DNA of 64,000 nucleotides from Streblospio benedicti (taxonomy: Eukaryota; Annelida; Polychaeta; Spionida; Spionidae). The stretch lies in NCBI GenBank assembly GCA_019095985.1, contig CM032665.1:39173639-39237638 (forward strand), in the 5' to 3' direction. The notes beneath the pieces were generated by a model. The model did no database searches, was not told the origin of the DNA, and saw only the letters and a list, made by a program, of their open reading frames with translations. A program made the translations under genes and the position numbers. Shown here piece by piece: positions 1-11,900 of the stretch (its first letter is position 1; the number at the start of each line of letters is the position of its first letter).

Positions 1-1680
1 GTATAGGTGTCTATATTTAAAAAGCAAAGGGAAGGCAAGTGCAACATCAGGTATAATTCAGAGCTATCATAACATAGGCTATTGCCTTTGTTCTTGTCCA
101 TGATGAAGTCAGCCCTCCACATTGAAGATGAAGATAGAATGTTTATATAGGGGTGAAATTAAGGTACTAAAATCTGATCATTTCCTAAAGCTTCATTAGA
201 CTTCATGTACTTATCATAGTAAGTTACCAATTTTACAAATAGATCATTTGTATCTTGTCTTAATTAGTTAGATACGATCATAAAAATCATGAAACTGTTA
301 GGAAATATAATGGATTTTGCTTCAAATAAATTTGTGACACAATGCAAACAGATAGATATGATGAGCATGTGTGTATTTGACTTGGCCATGGGCTTTTATG
401 CCAAGATAATAGGTACATGTATTAAACTTCACAAAAAAGTTTCTTTCATAATCATAGCTACAGTTAGAACTTTGTTTACAGTTTATTATTATGAAAAATT
501 GGCAAATGTTTGGACTATATTTTATAATTCAAGTGTTGGCATATGTGAAAGATAATAAACATCAACTCACATGGAATATACAAGCTAAAAAAAAGAAGTT
601 TGTGTGCACCTATTTCAAGAGTATTTGATATGTGACATATGAAGATTGGTAACATTTCAAATGTCCTCTGTATTACATTCAGTTTGTGACATGTAAAGTA
701 ATGAATGGTATCTTCAAGAATTTTTTTTATTTAAAATAGTAAAATTTAAATTATAATGGGTATATAATGAGACTTTACTGTATTTTGTCAGTTGAAAGAT
801 CCTGTCATTGATTAGCACTAAAGCACTACAATCACCATGTATTTATTGCACCTCACGGTGTTGACAAAGGAACAATGGTATGCTATTGATGCCAGGTGTG
901 ATGTAAAGACCAATAGTGCTGCTATTTCACACCCGTTCTTTTGTCGCTGACCTATTTCTCAAAACCAGGTCTATTATCTGACAATCGTTTGAACATGTAA
1001 AGTATTTTGTGAAATACACGATAATGAAAATGCAATGCTTAAGGTGTGGAAAACTGGAAATCATGCAAAATAAAACCTCGCCATGGAACACCTCACCAAT
1101 AGGGATGCCTTGCAACAACACCTTTATTCTCCATTTACTGTATGATAATACAAAAAATGCGTCACAAATAGGTATACCTCATTAGTGGAGACTTTCTTAT
1201 TCCGATCAACATCACTGATTGCGAACGTTTACAGTATATATTCTGCAATCCTGCAAAAGGATAAAAGTTTGTAGTTGATGTGTCAATACCAAACCATGTA
1301 AATAGACTGCATTCAGTGTATGCATATCACAGCTGTAGCCAGTTTCAAGGTCTGATGAATTGCTGAAGGCATGAAGCTATGAACATTTAAAAAGATCACA
1401 TATTATATACATAATTAAAGGGCTTTTATTTGGCTATTTATTCACCTGTAGGTTTATGTTACAGTAGAACCTCGTTTTCTCGATATTGCTTTTAAATCTT
1501 AGATCTTCCGTTTTCTATATAAAAGTTTTATTTCCTTTCAACCACATTATGTACTGACATCAATTGGTTATCTTGACTATTGGCTGTCTCGAGTAATATA
1601 CTGTTATTACTATAATAGACAGTTCATACTGCACAAACAATTTTTATACTAAACCACACACGTTATTTGATTGATTTCAG
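1..1680. other. Non-coding stretch, probably intron of CEP70
   Basis: This lies upstream of the first recognisable CEP70 exon in the window. The small open frames here (for example 289-555 +) have no splice support and no family resemblance. The CEP70 model lacks roughly its first 150 residues, so earlier exons should lie to the left of the window. The only structure seen is a pogo-like terminal motif near 1461. Confidence 0.5.
1460..1490 (+). repeat. Single pogo-like terminal repeat (ACAGTAGAACCTCG)
   Basis: The start ACAGTAGAACCTCGTTTTCT matches the ends of the complete pogo-like elements at 22556-23353 and 31909-32076. The following 150 bases resemble the 31909 element (both contain 'ACCACATTATG'), but no matching right end is visible before the exon at 1681. 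It is probably a decayed copy. Confidence 0.5.
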
Positions 1681-4600
1681 CATTGTTGAGATCATCGATT
1701 CATACGAGCGCCGTCTGTGCACCTTGAAGCAGGAGTTGGAGCGGTACCGACCGTCGTCCCGAGGAGCGGACACACAGTGCAACAAGGAGCTAGACGAATC
1801 ACCCAGCATCAGCAACAGGGGCAGCAAGGTACACAGCACGGGAGATCACACAAGCATATCCAGGTGTTTGGATAAGGGTGGCAGCACCTAAGAGATCTCA
1901 GGGTTTTGTACACTCAATTGATAGCAGATATGCAAAAAAGAAATATGACTACTAAATATTTTGGTGGAAAGGGGAGGAGGGCCCATGCACTTTTGTAAGC
2001 TTACTTCTATGAAGTGCATTTACACGTATTTGTATGATGGTAGACTTTCATACATTTCTATACGTCAATGGTACCTGTACTTGTATCATGGTTATTGTTC
2101 ATTGCTAGAGACCATGCATAATTGTACAATGGAACCATCTCTGATGGAAGAAGCCACCACATGCTAATGAATATCATTTTACTTATATTTATTTCCAATC
2201 TGTTTCCTCGATGAAGATAATGTCTATGTTATGATGAAATTAATGAAGTTCTACAAACTGTATTTTGAATTGTTTGTTTTTACTTCCAGCCATCAACTAG
2301 TCAACCAATTGAGAACCGCCATGGGCTGAAGGCCCTCAAGCTGGAGAACGAAGTGGAACTTCTCAAACTAGAGCTTGATTCGCGGCCAACAGTGAAAGAC
2401 TTAAGGGATGCCCAGACGCGGATAAAGAGACTGGAAGCGATCATAAAACGAAAAGAATCTTGGGGAAAAATGAACAGTACTAAACCACATTATAGTACAC
2501 ATCTAGATGACTTGAAATATCTCTCCGTCGAAAATTGCAGACATTATTTAACGGTGAGTCGTGTTGGCTTTATGTTTATCATACTACCGAAAGACTGTTA
2601 ACGGAAAAGGCATTCATCTGCTGCATATTCTGTCATGGATTATCAATGACCATTCATTTTCATAAATGAATATTAAAAGTTTTCATAATAACCGATTTTT
2701 AATGATTTTTTTTTTTACAATTTTTAGCATATTTGCGTCGAGACGAGAGTTGAAGATCTGGATGATGTTGTGCCCAGAATAAAAAAGCTCCAACAGTTTT
2801 TCGATGCGAGGCCACATTTAGAAAAGGTAACAGCTGTTAAACTTAGAGTTTTTGTTAGATATATTTTGTTTTTATGAATTGCATGCATAAATTTTCTGTT
2901 GGAATTACTTGCCCTATGGACAGACCAGTGTTGAAAACTTTTTGGCAGGTTTATATGATTTCACAGTAATTATTATTCCTTGATACATGTATCTACTATA
3001 TATCAGACTTTCAGTGATCATTGCGGAAAGTACTGTTTGCTCATCCCCTATTTTTCCTCTTTACCTATAGTTCTTTTCTTCTCATTGCACACTCATCAAA
3101 CGAGCGGTTTGGGACCATGAAAAGTTACCTTATCACCCAAATATATAAAAAGTTGTCTCTTTTGTTGTTGTTTTTTTTATTTCAAACTCATCCATTCGTA
3201 AGTTTAGAACCACGAAAATGATATCTATATATAATAGTCTTTCCTTATCAGTTTTACTGTATCCGCAGTATGATCTCTATATCTAGCATTGGTCTTTCAT
3301 CGGCGGTTCTACTGTATCTGCAGTTTGCGTCAGACGTTCTGTCCATCGTGGACCAGGAAGACGTGCCCGTCCCCGCAGAGTTCCGGAACCGGCGTCGCTC
3401 TCGGCAACCAGACAGCCCGGCACCAGCGCACGCTGTGTACTGCGAGAAAAACACACACCACGTAATCCCCACGCTACACTACTGGGTGTTGCAACTACAG
3501 TCACTCAAGGTATGTGGTTTGAATCTCCGTGTTTAGGGTCGTAGTTTGCTGCAGGTTTACTCTGATGCTACGTTTTCAGTTACAATGTATGCAATTTCTT
3601 TTCAGCTTACATGATGAAATAATGTTGCTGGACCAACATGTCAATAAAAATGCAGTCACTCCATATATGCAGCAGCATATTTTTGCCTTTCAATACTATG
3701 GCACAGCATGTTGTTTTAGATAAGTTGAGTGTGAGAGGGGGGTTGCGAGTGGGGTTCGGGGAATTTCCCCCCAAATGTTTTGAAAGTGTGATGCATTTTT
3801 TCTGCAACCTAGTACATAATTTACAGCAAAATTATTTAGTAGGTACTTGAAAGACTTAGAATAGATCCTTTAACTAACCAAATACATATGGCAATAATAT
3901 CTGCGTCGGGGTGGGATATACTGTGTAACTAAAACACAGATTTGTGGCTTGTTGAAACCAAGTTAATTACACTTTTATGTACATGTTTACCCTCCATTGA
4001 CCATTCTAAACACAGAACAGTGTTATAAAATAGTTTTATTTAAATATAAGTTAAAACTACATATTAAACATAAGATTCCGAAATTTTGACCCGAATTCAG
4101 AAATTTCGGCCTCGGGATTCAGAAATTTCAAAATTTGAGGTTGGCAACTCTGCTGTATGTATTAAAATGTGTTGTCTGCCACCTCTTGCAGGAATTGCAA
4201 CAATCCCTCACACAGCTACAAAAGCATGTGTTGCCATGGCGAAAAGAGCCTGTAGTCATGGCAACCGGGAGTCCTTGCCAGGGCAGCAGCCAAGATGCGC
4301 CAGTGACAGTGACTGCGCTAATAGCAGCCGTGGACAATATGATCGAGGATGAACAGAACACGTCGCAGATTGTGAGTCACCAAACAATCAATCAAATCGT
4401 AAAATATGAACAAGCCCTCCTAATTATTCCTCAATTTGAGGGTGTGGCCTGACTGCCAAGTGTACTTTACAACCGTCCCTCCAAGCTTTTCATCAATTGG
4501 ATCTGTTTCTTCACTACGGAAGCCCGAAGACGCTTTCATATTTTGTTAAAAGCTGTCTATTTCTTTAAAAAGGGTAAGGCAGTGAACAGAAACACAGTGA

Positions 4601-6337
4601 TGTGACTACAGTCGAACCTCCAATTAAGACCACCTCCCTATTGAGACCACCTCTACAATAAGACCGCTTTTCACGGTCCCAAACCTTCATAAAGCTACCA
4701 AAACTAACCTCTGTATAAAGACCACCTCTCTATTGAGACCACCTAACACTCTACCTAACGTTTGGTTGGATGTTGTTTTGCAGAGTGTGGACAAGGACCA
4801 GACGACGTCGACGTCCCCGCCGGCTCCCCGCTCGCTCCTGCAGGGCATCGTGGACCACTTCATGAACCTGTTTGACGTCTCCAAGGTGACGGGCTGCTAC
4901 GCCCGCATGAACGACATCTACAGCAAGCTGGGCGAGGTGCACAACGTGTTGAAGACGCTGCGCAACCTGCTCAATCTTGGTACGGACAATTAATCAAATT
5001 CTATTTAATGTTTCGGTTTACCAATGTAGGGTTCGGAAGGTTGATTGTTTGGCTCAGATGTAAGGTGCAATGCATCAGGGTATGAAATAGGGCCTACCTG
5101 GCTGCCCAGTGTCGGCTAATTTTTTTAGCCAGGGCTGGCTGGTTTCAAAAGTTCATGGCACAATCTATAGGCTACTTTTTGGGATTTCTCTCAAAGATTG
5201 CTATATACATGTACATACGGATTATTCTGTATGGTATTGATCATATTTTCATGCTCAGACGAAAATAGCGAGTAATTTCGTTTAATTTGAGAAACTTCCA
5301 GAAATAGTAATCTAATTTTGCATAATTTGAGAGACTTCCAGAAATAGTAATTTCTGTTATTTCTCTATTTCTGTAGTCTTTATTAGGCGCAATCAGTACT
5401 GTATATGCATACGTCTGCTGTTGTAGCGCCTGACGCGCGGTGCTGTGCGGTGGTGGATGGCGTCGCTGGACTGGTCGAGGCTACAGCAGACGGAAAACTC
5501 ACAGAGCTGAAAAAGGTCGTCGGCGACCAGGATCTGTGCACGTGAGTGACAATTCTATGTACAACCATTGAACAGCCCCAGCCCCAAAATCGGAACCATT
5601 GAAATTGCAATGCAAATTCACATTGATCCTTCGATATGAATTGAAATGAACCAGCTTGTACAAATATGCTGTTTTGTACCATTTTGAAATGAAAACCCTT
5701 TATTAAAAAAGTCTACGTGTACATTGCTGAAGATTTAATTTTGTATATGCTAGATCAAATACATACATGTAACTCAACAAGTATGAAAATAATTTGTATA
5801 TCAGTGATCTGAAAAACTAATCAGCAATGTTCTCAAACAATTCGTTAACAGATTTTCTTTTTCTTTTCCAGTGTCATAGAAAAATTGAAGGCTCATGATA
5901 ATTTCTTCCCTGTGTTCCAAAGTATTATTCATAAAGTCATGGATCTCTTGAGTAAGTATTATTTATTGTTCACAATACAGTAGACAATAATCTAAGGGTG
6001 GCTATCATTCAAAGGATAATCTGTCTGGTAAAATATAAAAATAAAGACTACTCTACTTGTTTGATAAATGCTTGAAATTATGTTACTCCTTGACTGGTAA
6101 CATATTAATTATCTGCCAGTAAATGATAAGGTAATAATTGACTGTGTTCGACAGGTTTAGAGCATCCGAAGAGCACTAGCATTCTTCATCATTAGAGGTG
6201 TGCTAAAAGTCCATTTAAGCTATTCTTTACTTCGATGACGCACATATACATACATGTGTACACTTTCAGATGTAAATCGAGCTGACCAAATCATACCTGC
6301 CGTTCGTGCCTTGAAGTTACTATGTACAACAAGTTGA
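1681..6337 (+). CDS. CEP70: CEP70, centrosomal protein of 70 kDa (3' part; 5' exons outside window)
   Basis: Nine exons: 1681-1828, 2290-2553, 2728-2826, 3324-3509, 4192-4371, 4784-4979, 5427-5541, 5872-5951, 6270-6337 (TGA at 6335). All introns are GT..AG and every junction keeps phase. The translation follows vertebrate CEP70 from its middle to its end: a short helix ('IIDSYERRLCTLKQELERY'), a coiled coil with 'ELDSRPTVKDLRDAQTRIK', the segment 'VIPTLHYWVLQLQSLK', a TPR-like stretch 'YARMNDIYSKLGEV', and the C-terminus 'HDNFFPVFQ...IIPAVRALKLL'. About 445 residues are present, against roughly 600 for the family, so the N-terminal quarter is missing to the left. In vertebrates CEP70 sits at the centrosome, binds gamma-tubulin and microtubules, and supports spindle and cilium assembly; the role here is inferred from homology. 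The exons at 4784 and 5427 are clearly GC-richer than the others. Confidence 0.92.
1845..1985 (+). repeat. Dispersed repeat, copy 1 (shared with 23848-24010)
   Basis: This stretch and 23848-24010 share an ordered series of words: 'ATCCAGG', 'GCACYTAARRGATCT', 'GGGTTTTGTAC', 'GATMG...GACATGC'-like text, an A-run, and 'AAATATTTTGGTGG'. A third related start ('GGCAGATCTAGAATTTGG') is at about 37357. Right after the CEP70 exon, so intronic. Family unknown; probably a short non-autonomous DNA element. Confidence 0.5.
3231..3323 (+). other. Tandemly duplicated splice-acceptor region of CEP70
   Basis: The words 'AGTCTTTCC...ACTGTATCCGCAG' (acceptor at 3268) and 'GGTCTTTCA...ACTGTATCTGCAG' (acceptor at 3323) look like two copies of one 3' splice site 55 bases apart. 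Only the downstream copy keeps the reading frame into exon 3324-3509. Use of the upstream one would shift the frame. Confidence 0.5.
4607..4745 (+). repeat. pogo-like MITE remnant in CEP70 intron
   Basis: It starts TACAGTCGAACCTCC and contains repeated 'TATTGAGACCACCT' words, as does the element at 50046-50176. The right terminal repeat is not intact, and the repeat runs to within about 40 bases of the exon at 4784. Confidence 0.55.
5076..5180 (+). repeat. Fragment of CAGGGTAYGAAA element
   Basis: CAGGGTATGAAATAGGGCCTACC followed by 'TTTCAAAAGTTCA' and 'CTACTTTTTGGGA' matches the left part of the longer element at 34898-35424. No right end is visible here, so this is a one-ended copy within a CEP70 intron. 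Confidence 0.55.
5284..5351 (+). repeat. Two-copy tandem repeat, 40-base period
   Basis: AATTTGAGARACTTCCAGAA with the following ATAGTAAT occurs at 5284-5311 and again at 5324-5351 with one difference. It lies in the CEP70 intron before the exon at 5427. Confidence 0.7.
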
Positions 6338-7430
6338 GGTCAAATCTTGAAGATTGCAGCTGCGAGACGAATCTCAGTTTAGTCTGTGATCAGCATCGGA
6401 GAGTGGGATGATCCCCTTCATTAAGCAATGACTGAGTTAAAATTAAGTTGCCACAACTCAAGTGGTCTTCGGCAAGTATGAAATATTTGATGAAAGTGTT
6501 TCGAAGACACAGTTTTGCCAAGACTCGTATTTGAGTTGAAGACTGTAAAAACACAAATCCTCAAGGAAATGTGTGTTAATTGATGCGAAGATTAAAACTG
6601 AATGCTACTTTCTGAACAGATGTGAATTAACAAATGGGTTAATTAAGGAGTCGATTATCGTTGGATATTATTTCTTACATTTGATTCACATCGGATTATT
6701 AAAGGTTTTCTCAGGTTCAATGAAGTGTTTTAATTTTACATTGTTACTGCATTCTTTTTAAGGATATCCTTATATTATGCAAATATTCTTGCTATATGTA
6801 CATTGTACAGTTTTTGGTATTTCTATTGATATCATTTTATATGAACTGTCAGGATGAGTTGTTTTTTTTTATTTTTCATAAACATTGTTGATTATCATTT
6901 ATCATTTTGAAAGTATTTATTTTGTATATATGAATATGCTTGAAGATATTTAGTGAATTTAGTTTTAATGGCTTTGTATTTGGTGCTTTAAATAGCGGGT
7001 AAACATTTTCTCGTAAATTTTATTGAACAAAAGTGTTCATATTTGCGACATACAATTACGGTAGAAACACGTTACCATTTCCATTTTACATCATCTTAAT
7101 ATTGAACATTTTGCCGAAATCCTCGGAATGAAAATTTCATTTTATACATTAGACAAGACAACTCTTGAACTGGGAGATAATTGACTTAAATAGTTTTTAT
7201 ATTATCAGTATTCTTTTTCTTTTTTTTTAAGTTGGCCATCGATGATTCAAATTCCAGTCCATCTAAAACTGTAATAACTTTGTTTTACCTCTAGATCTAT
7301 TAAATTGTTTATTTACTGTTACAATGATATAGAAGTGTTGAATAATGTAAATATTTTTCTTACTCACTTTGGTATAAAAAGTCAATCCGATTGTATGTTC
7401 TATTAAAAAATAAAATACATATGAAATAAG
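6338..7430 (+). other. CEP70: CEP70 3' UTR
   Basis: This is AT-rich sequence from the CEP70 stop codon to the poly(A) signal at 7409-7414. No coding potential or repeat was recognised in it. Confidence 0.65.
7409..7414 (+). terminator. Poly(A) signal of CEP70
   Basis: Canonical AATAAA about 1.07 kb after the CEP70 stop. The opposing signal for SH3BP5 starts 47 bases further on. Confidence 0.6.
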
Positions 7431-7460
7431 TTTTAAAACTCACTTTATAAAATCAACAAC

Positions 7461-7466
7461 TTTATT
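7461..7466 (-). terminator. Poly(A) signal of SH3BP5
   Basis: TTTATT on the + strand reads AATAAA on the - strand, about 1.5 kb downstream of the SH3BP5 stop at 8996. It would give a 3' UTR of about 1.5 kb ending almost against the CEP70 3' end. Confidence 0.5.
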
Positions 7467-7850
7467 CAGATACACCATTATGAAAATGTACAACTGTAGT
7501 TTAATTCAATGTTTCGCCAATAACTGAAAAGTTGATGTGTATCTAATAAAAGAAACGTAGAAAAAAAACCTAAATATCAAGAACAACTCTATTCAACACG
7601 AGTATTTGTGACTAGTTTTTAGATACAGAACGCCTATTTTCAAAAGAAACCTGATTCCATGATATTGTGAATTTTCCTTCAACTGCACCCAAAAAGACTA
7701 ACAAAAAACCATCAGCTGGACCCATGATTGGGCTGAGACATTTCCATAGTAAATGCAGCTATAGCAATGCTATGTATTAAACTTTAGGCAATAAACTGTG
7801 CCAAAATAATATATGAACCCGTGATCTTGTGCAAAAATGAACACATTATT

Positions 7851-7996
7851 AGAGCATCAATCGCTCTGTTTGGCCATACACACAACCCATGAATTGTACG
7901 TATGACTTGAACTCACCTTTGTAGTTGTCACTAAATTTTATGTCATACGTAAAATTCACGGTTTATGTGTCAGGCCGGTTTTAGCGACTGGTGATC
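7851..7996 (+). mobile_element. MITE family A, copy 1 (GGCCATACACA inverted repeats)
   Basis: AGAGCATCAATCGCTC...GGCCATACACACAACCCATG at the left is matched in reverse complement by TTTACGTATGAC-type sequence and CCGTGAATT...GGCC at the right, forming arms of about 45 bases. The same element recurs at 14398-14534, 17175-17322 and 57665-57760. It lies in the predicted SH3BP5 3' UTR and has no coding capacity. Confidence 0.8.
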
Positions 7997-8995
7997 TACC
8001 AGATCAATATCAATAATGTGATATACGACTACTACCCTTAAACATAAAGCACCATGATAGATGATAAACATACCCAACAACAATGGATGAGACAAACTAG
8101 ATTAATAAATACAACTACAACTAGAAAACACATTCATAAGGATAAACGATCAACAACAGGCAAGTGTGTAGCATATGAGGATCATATGGAATGTACTGAT
8201 GAGGTACAATCTTTTGATTATTGTGCTTGATTAATTAGCAATGCAACGCCTTGTTGGCACAATATTCTAGTAAAAGAACTGAAAGTTCATTATATAATCA
8301 AGACTAAATTGATATATAGTACACTAGTCTTATTCAGAATACCTACTAATAATTCTTAGTTATACAAGGAATACCACAAATACAACATTACTTGGTATGC
8401 GATCTATTACCTATAAAGCTTTCACTCCATTTCAATACAATAAAAATAACAAATTCTAGTGCAAAGAAAGAACAACTACCTGGTACATTGGCTATCATAA
8501 ATGTGACTGTCACAGCGGAAATTTATGGGTAGCAAAAATGATTTATATTTCATGACATAAACTGGAAGATGTATTCAGATCTTAATGATAATATGTAGAC
8601 TTTAGCATTGTAAATCAACACTATCATACAAACATGCAACATCACCAAACAAATGCGGATAAAGATAGAAGGGTGGGTTTTAATGAAGTGAGCGTGAGCT
8701 CTTAAATTGTTCAAAACAAGAACAAACCATTTGGTGGGATAACATTTGTATTCATACAATGATATCAAGAGGTAGATCCTTGGGCACCCTCCTGGTCTTA
8801 TTTATGTATCATGACTAGGTGTCAGACCAGTTGAGTTGTGGTGTCCACGCATCCCAAGCGCATTTAGACATGCGCCTTCCCTCTTGTGGGAAATCCCGGA
8901 TCTGCCTCTTGATCTACAGAAACGATCACCATTTATCATGTTCGCTTCAACCACATTGATCACAGAGTGCCGAAAACATACTAGTGACTCACTTG
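7997..8995 (-). other. SH3BP5: SH3BP5 3' UTR, remainder
   Basis: AT-rich sequence between the SH3BP5 stop and the MITE at 7851-7996. No other recognised content. It is assigned as UTR only because the nearest good AATAAA on the - strand is at 7461. Confidence 0.5.
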
Positions 8996-11900
8996 TTACA
9001 ATTTGGTGCATTGGTCCCTGTCATTAGTGATAACCACCACATCAGCAGAATCACCAGCATCAGCTCTCCGCCCCGTATCACAACTGCCAACATCACTAAC
9101 ATTTGGTGATTTTTCTTTACTAACCCCCTCTACCTTTTTAATCTTACTGCTGCCGGATTTATTATTCCGGTAACTCACACACTTTTCAAACACCACTCTG
9201 TTGTACGGATTCTGCGCATTGTCCTCCTCAAACGCCACACACGGAGACACAATGTCCTCTGGAGATTCACTGCTGCCACCTGCACTACTCGCCTCTGCAA
9301 CGACAGCCTGCTGCATGCAGCTCCGCTTCACAAAGTCCTCCAGGTAGCTAAGCTTGGCTGGCAATGGCATAGCGTGCCATTTCTCCGCTTGCGGCATGTC
9401 CAACTTTGCGAGCAATTGCTCAAAATCTCCAGGCTCGCGCATCAGGTTTTCTAGCTGGTCGTCATCAAGAACAGACATGCTAGCAATGCTCCCAGAGAGT
9501 GATTCAGTGTCTGAAAACACATCGCTGCCGAGTAGATCGTCCTGGCTCATGCGTTTCCTAATGGGTGCTTTCAGTAGGTGCAGCGTTTTCGCCCTCTGCA
9601 CACACTCCATCACTTCGGCGTTTGTTGCCATCGAATTTTCATCTTCCTCGTTGAAAACTTCTCCGGTTTCAGACAGCTTTCTCGAGTGGTTGATCCTACT
9701 GCCATTACTACTAGCCGTGTTGAATTCTACGACTGGAAGCAGTTTAGCCGTCGCTTGAATAGGCGAAGGTGAAGACAGAGGGTGTCTTGTGACTGTCACA
9801 GACACTAATGACGACGGTCGTTTTGCGGAACAACCACCAGCCAATGCAGCAAAGTTTTTCTCATCATGACTTGTCGGTTCAGACTGAGATCTTTGATAAA
9901 CATCCCCATCTTTCCTTGGAGACACACTAACCCTTTTATGGTCACCTTCACCTTTGTTACAACTTTCAATATTCTGCGCTTTGTCAACTTTTTTTGCCTC
10001 TAGCGTTGTGCGTCTCACGAGTCCTACATCAGGCCGGTCTTCTGAAGTTGCGTCATCGTCATCTGGACTACTCTCTACCTGCGGTCTGGGAGGACTGGGA
10101 CTCTCCGCTCCCACGCCTGAGCCTCTCTTGCCCATGCGTCTTCTCACTGTGGTTTCTCTCCGCTGCTGGTGTATTTCGTCACTGATAGTTTCCAGGGAGC
10201 GCAAGGCCTCAGCGTACTGAGACTTGGCCAGCACTACCGCTTCCTCTAGCTCACTCACCAGCTTCTTTTGTTGCTAGAAAACACAGAGGGAATGGTATAG
10301 TTATTTGTAAGGTATCAAAATTGATCACATATTACTGTAATATGACCAACCAAGCGCCCACCCCATAGTAAACTGCATCTGCCTCTTCCAACCAATTACA
10401 TGTATCCTCACCGCAAAGCGCCTCACACAAGAAATAAATGAAATATTATCGAGTTTGATGTAAAGTAAAGAACTTTTAACTTATCTGTGTTTTTTGAGTT
10501 TTACATAACCATGTATTCATATTTGTTCACGGCCGTTTTTAGAAACCATCACAGCCTGCCGCCTGCTTTAAGACCCCAGAGTATCGTGGAGTATGAAATA
10601 CACAGACATGTGCAATTTATAAAGAAATATACCGTGTTTGGATCAAAGAGAAATTTCTAACATGGAACCATTTATACTAAATATACTTTCATATCTTAGG
10701 TCCTCTTCCCATGTAAACGCCAACCCCCCCACCCCCACCTTTTAATTTCAATCTAAACACCCTAGGGGCTTGGATGGTTGTACACGGTAAATATTTCTGA
10801 ATTAAATCATCAAAATTAGTTGTTCTTATAAAAATCATAAAAATATGTGAAACAAAGATGGCTTAAGCTTTTAAAAATGGTAAGAGCATAAATAACTAAT
10901 TTTAAGTACTGGTAATAGACATTCACATAATCCCAATAAATGTTTTTAAAATACCCCAACTTACTTCCATTTTTTCATTGAACTTCGCTTTCTGCTCAAA
11001 ATAAGGTCTGAAAAAATATTTAGAAATATTTTTATATAACAATGGACTTGTGATTTGAAGTAGTTATAGGTGATGAAACAAAGACAAAAATAAAAACATA
11101 ATTATATGCTCATCAGTTTCAGCATAAATGTAAAAAACCAACCATCAATCAATGACAATTATGTACAAGATCAAAGATGGTTGAAAGTACATAGAGTTAG
11201 TCAAATGTGCCCTTTTGGCGGATGATGTCGTATTGGGCTGGTCATGATCACTATGCATATCCAATAGGGGACAGAAGATTTAAGTTATTAGTAACACATG
11301 ATTTTTTAGACAAATATGCAAATTAGCTATTTCGATTGGCAGCAGGCACCAGTAACTTTGTCTTTTGATTGTGGTATCAATGGCACAACTTAGGCTGGGG
11401 TGCTCAAAACAGGATAAGTAAGGAAAATGCAGTAAGAAAACAAAGTTACCTGGACTTTGCGATGTTGCGCTTGAGCTGTTTCTGTAGCTGTTTGACAGTG
11501 TGCTCAGCGTCACAGTATGTGAATGCCGTCCGCTGATGCTCAATTTCACTCTCGTAGCGCTCCTTTTCAGCATCGTTCACCTGGAAATTATGTAAATTTG
11601 AGTCAGAATTGTTTTATGGATATTATATGAACATTTTTACTTGCTAATGAAGCTTTAATGAATGGTACAATGGCTTATAATATTTTACAAATTAAAAACT
11701 TGAACAACTGAAACAAAAACTAACCACGTGTGTAATAATGAGTGACTGAAACAGACAATAGAGCAAAAAAACTGTGAATTGTGATGTAAATAAGTACATT
11801 TCCAATTTTATTATAATGTTAAAAATTTATTCACATGGGTTTATGATTTTATATACATCTTTCAAACAGATCGAGTCATTCTCAATAAATAAATTCTGTT

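Noticed and set aside
289-555. 88-codon open frame on the + strand
   Set aside because: AT-rich, no splice signals tying it to CEP70, no recognisable motif; consistent with chance.
9354-9758. 134-codon open frame opposite SH3BP5
   Set aside because: Wholly antisense to the Ser-rich last exon of SH3BP5, whose composition keeps the opposite strand open.
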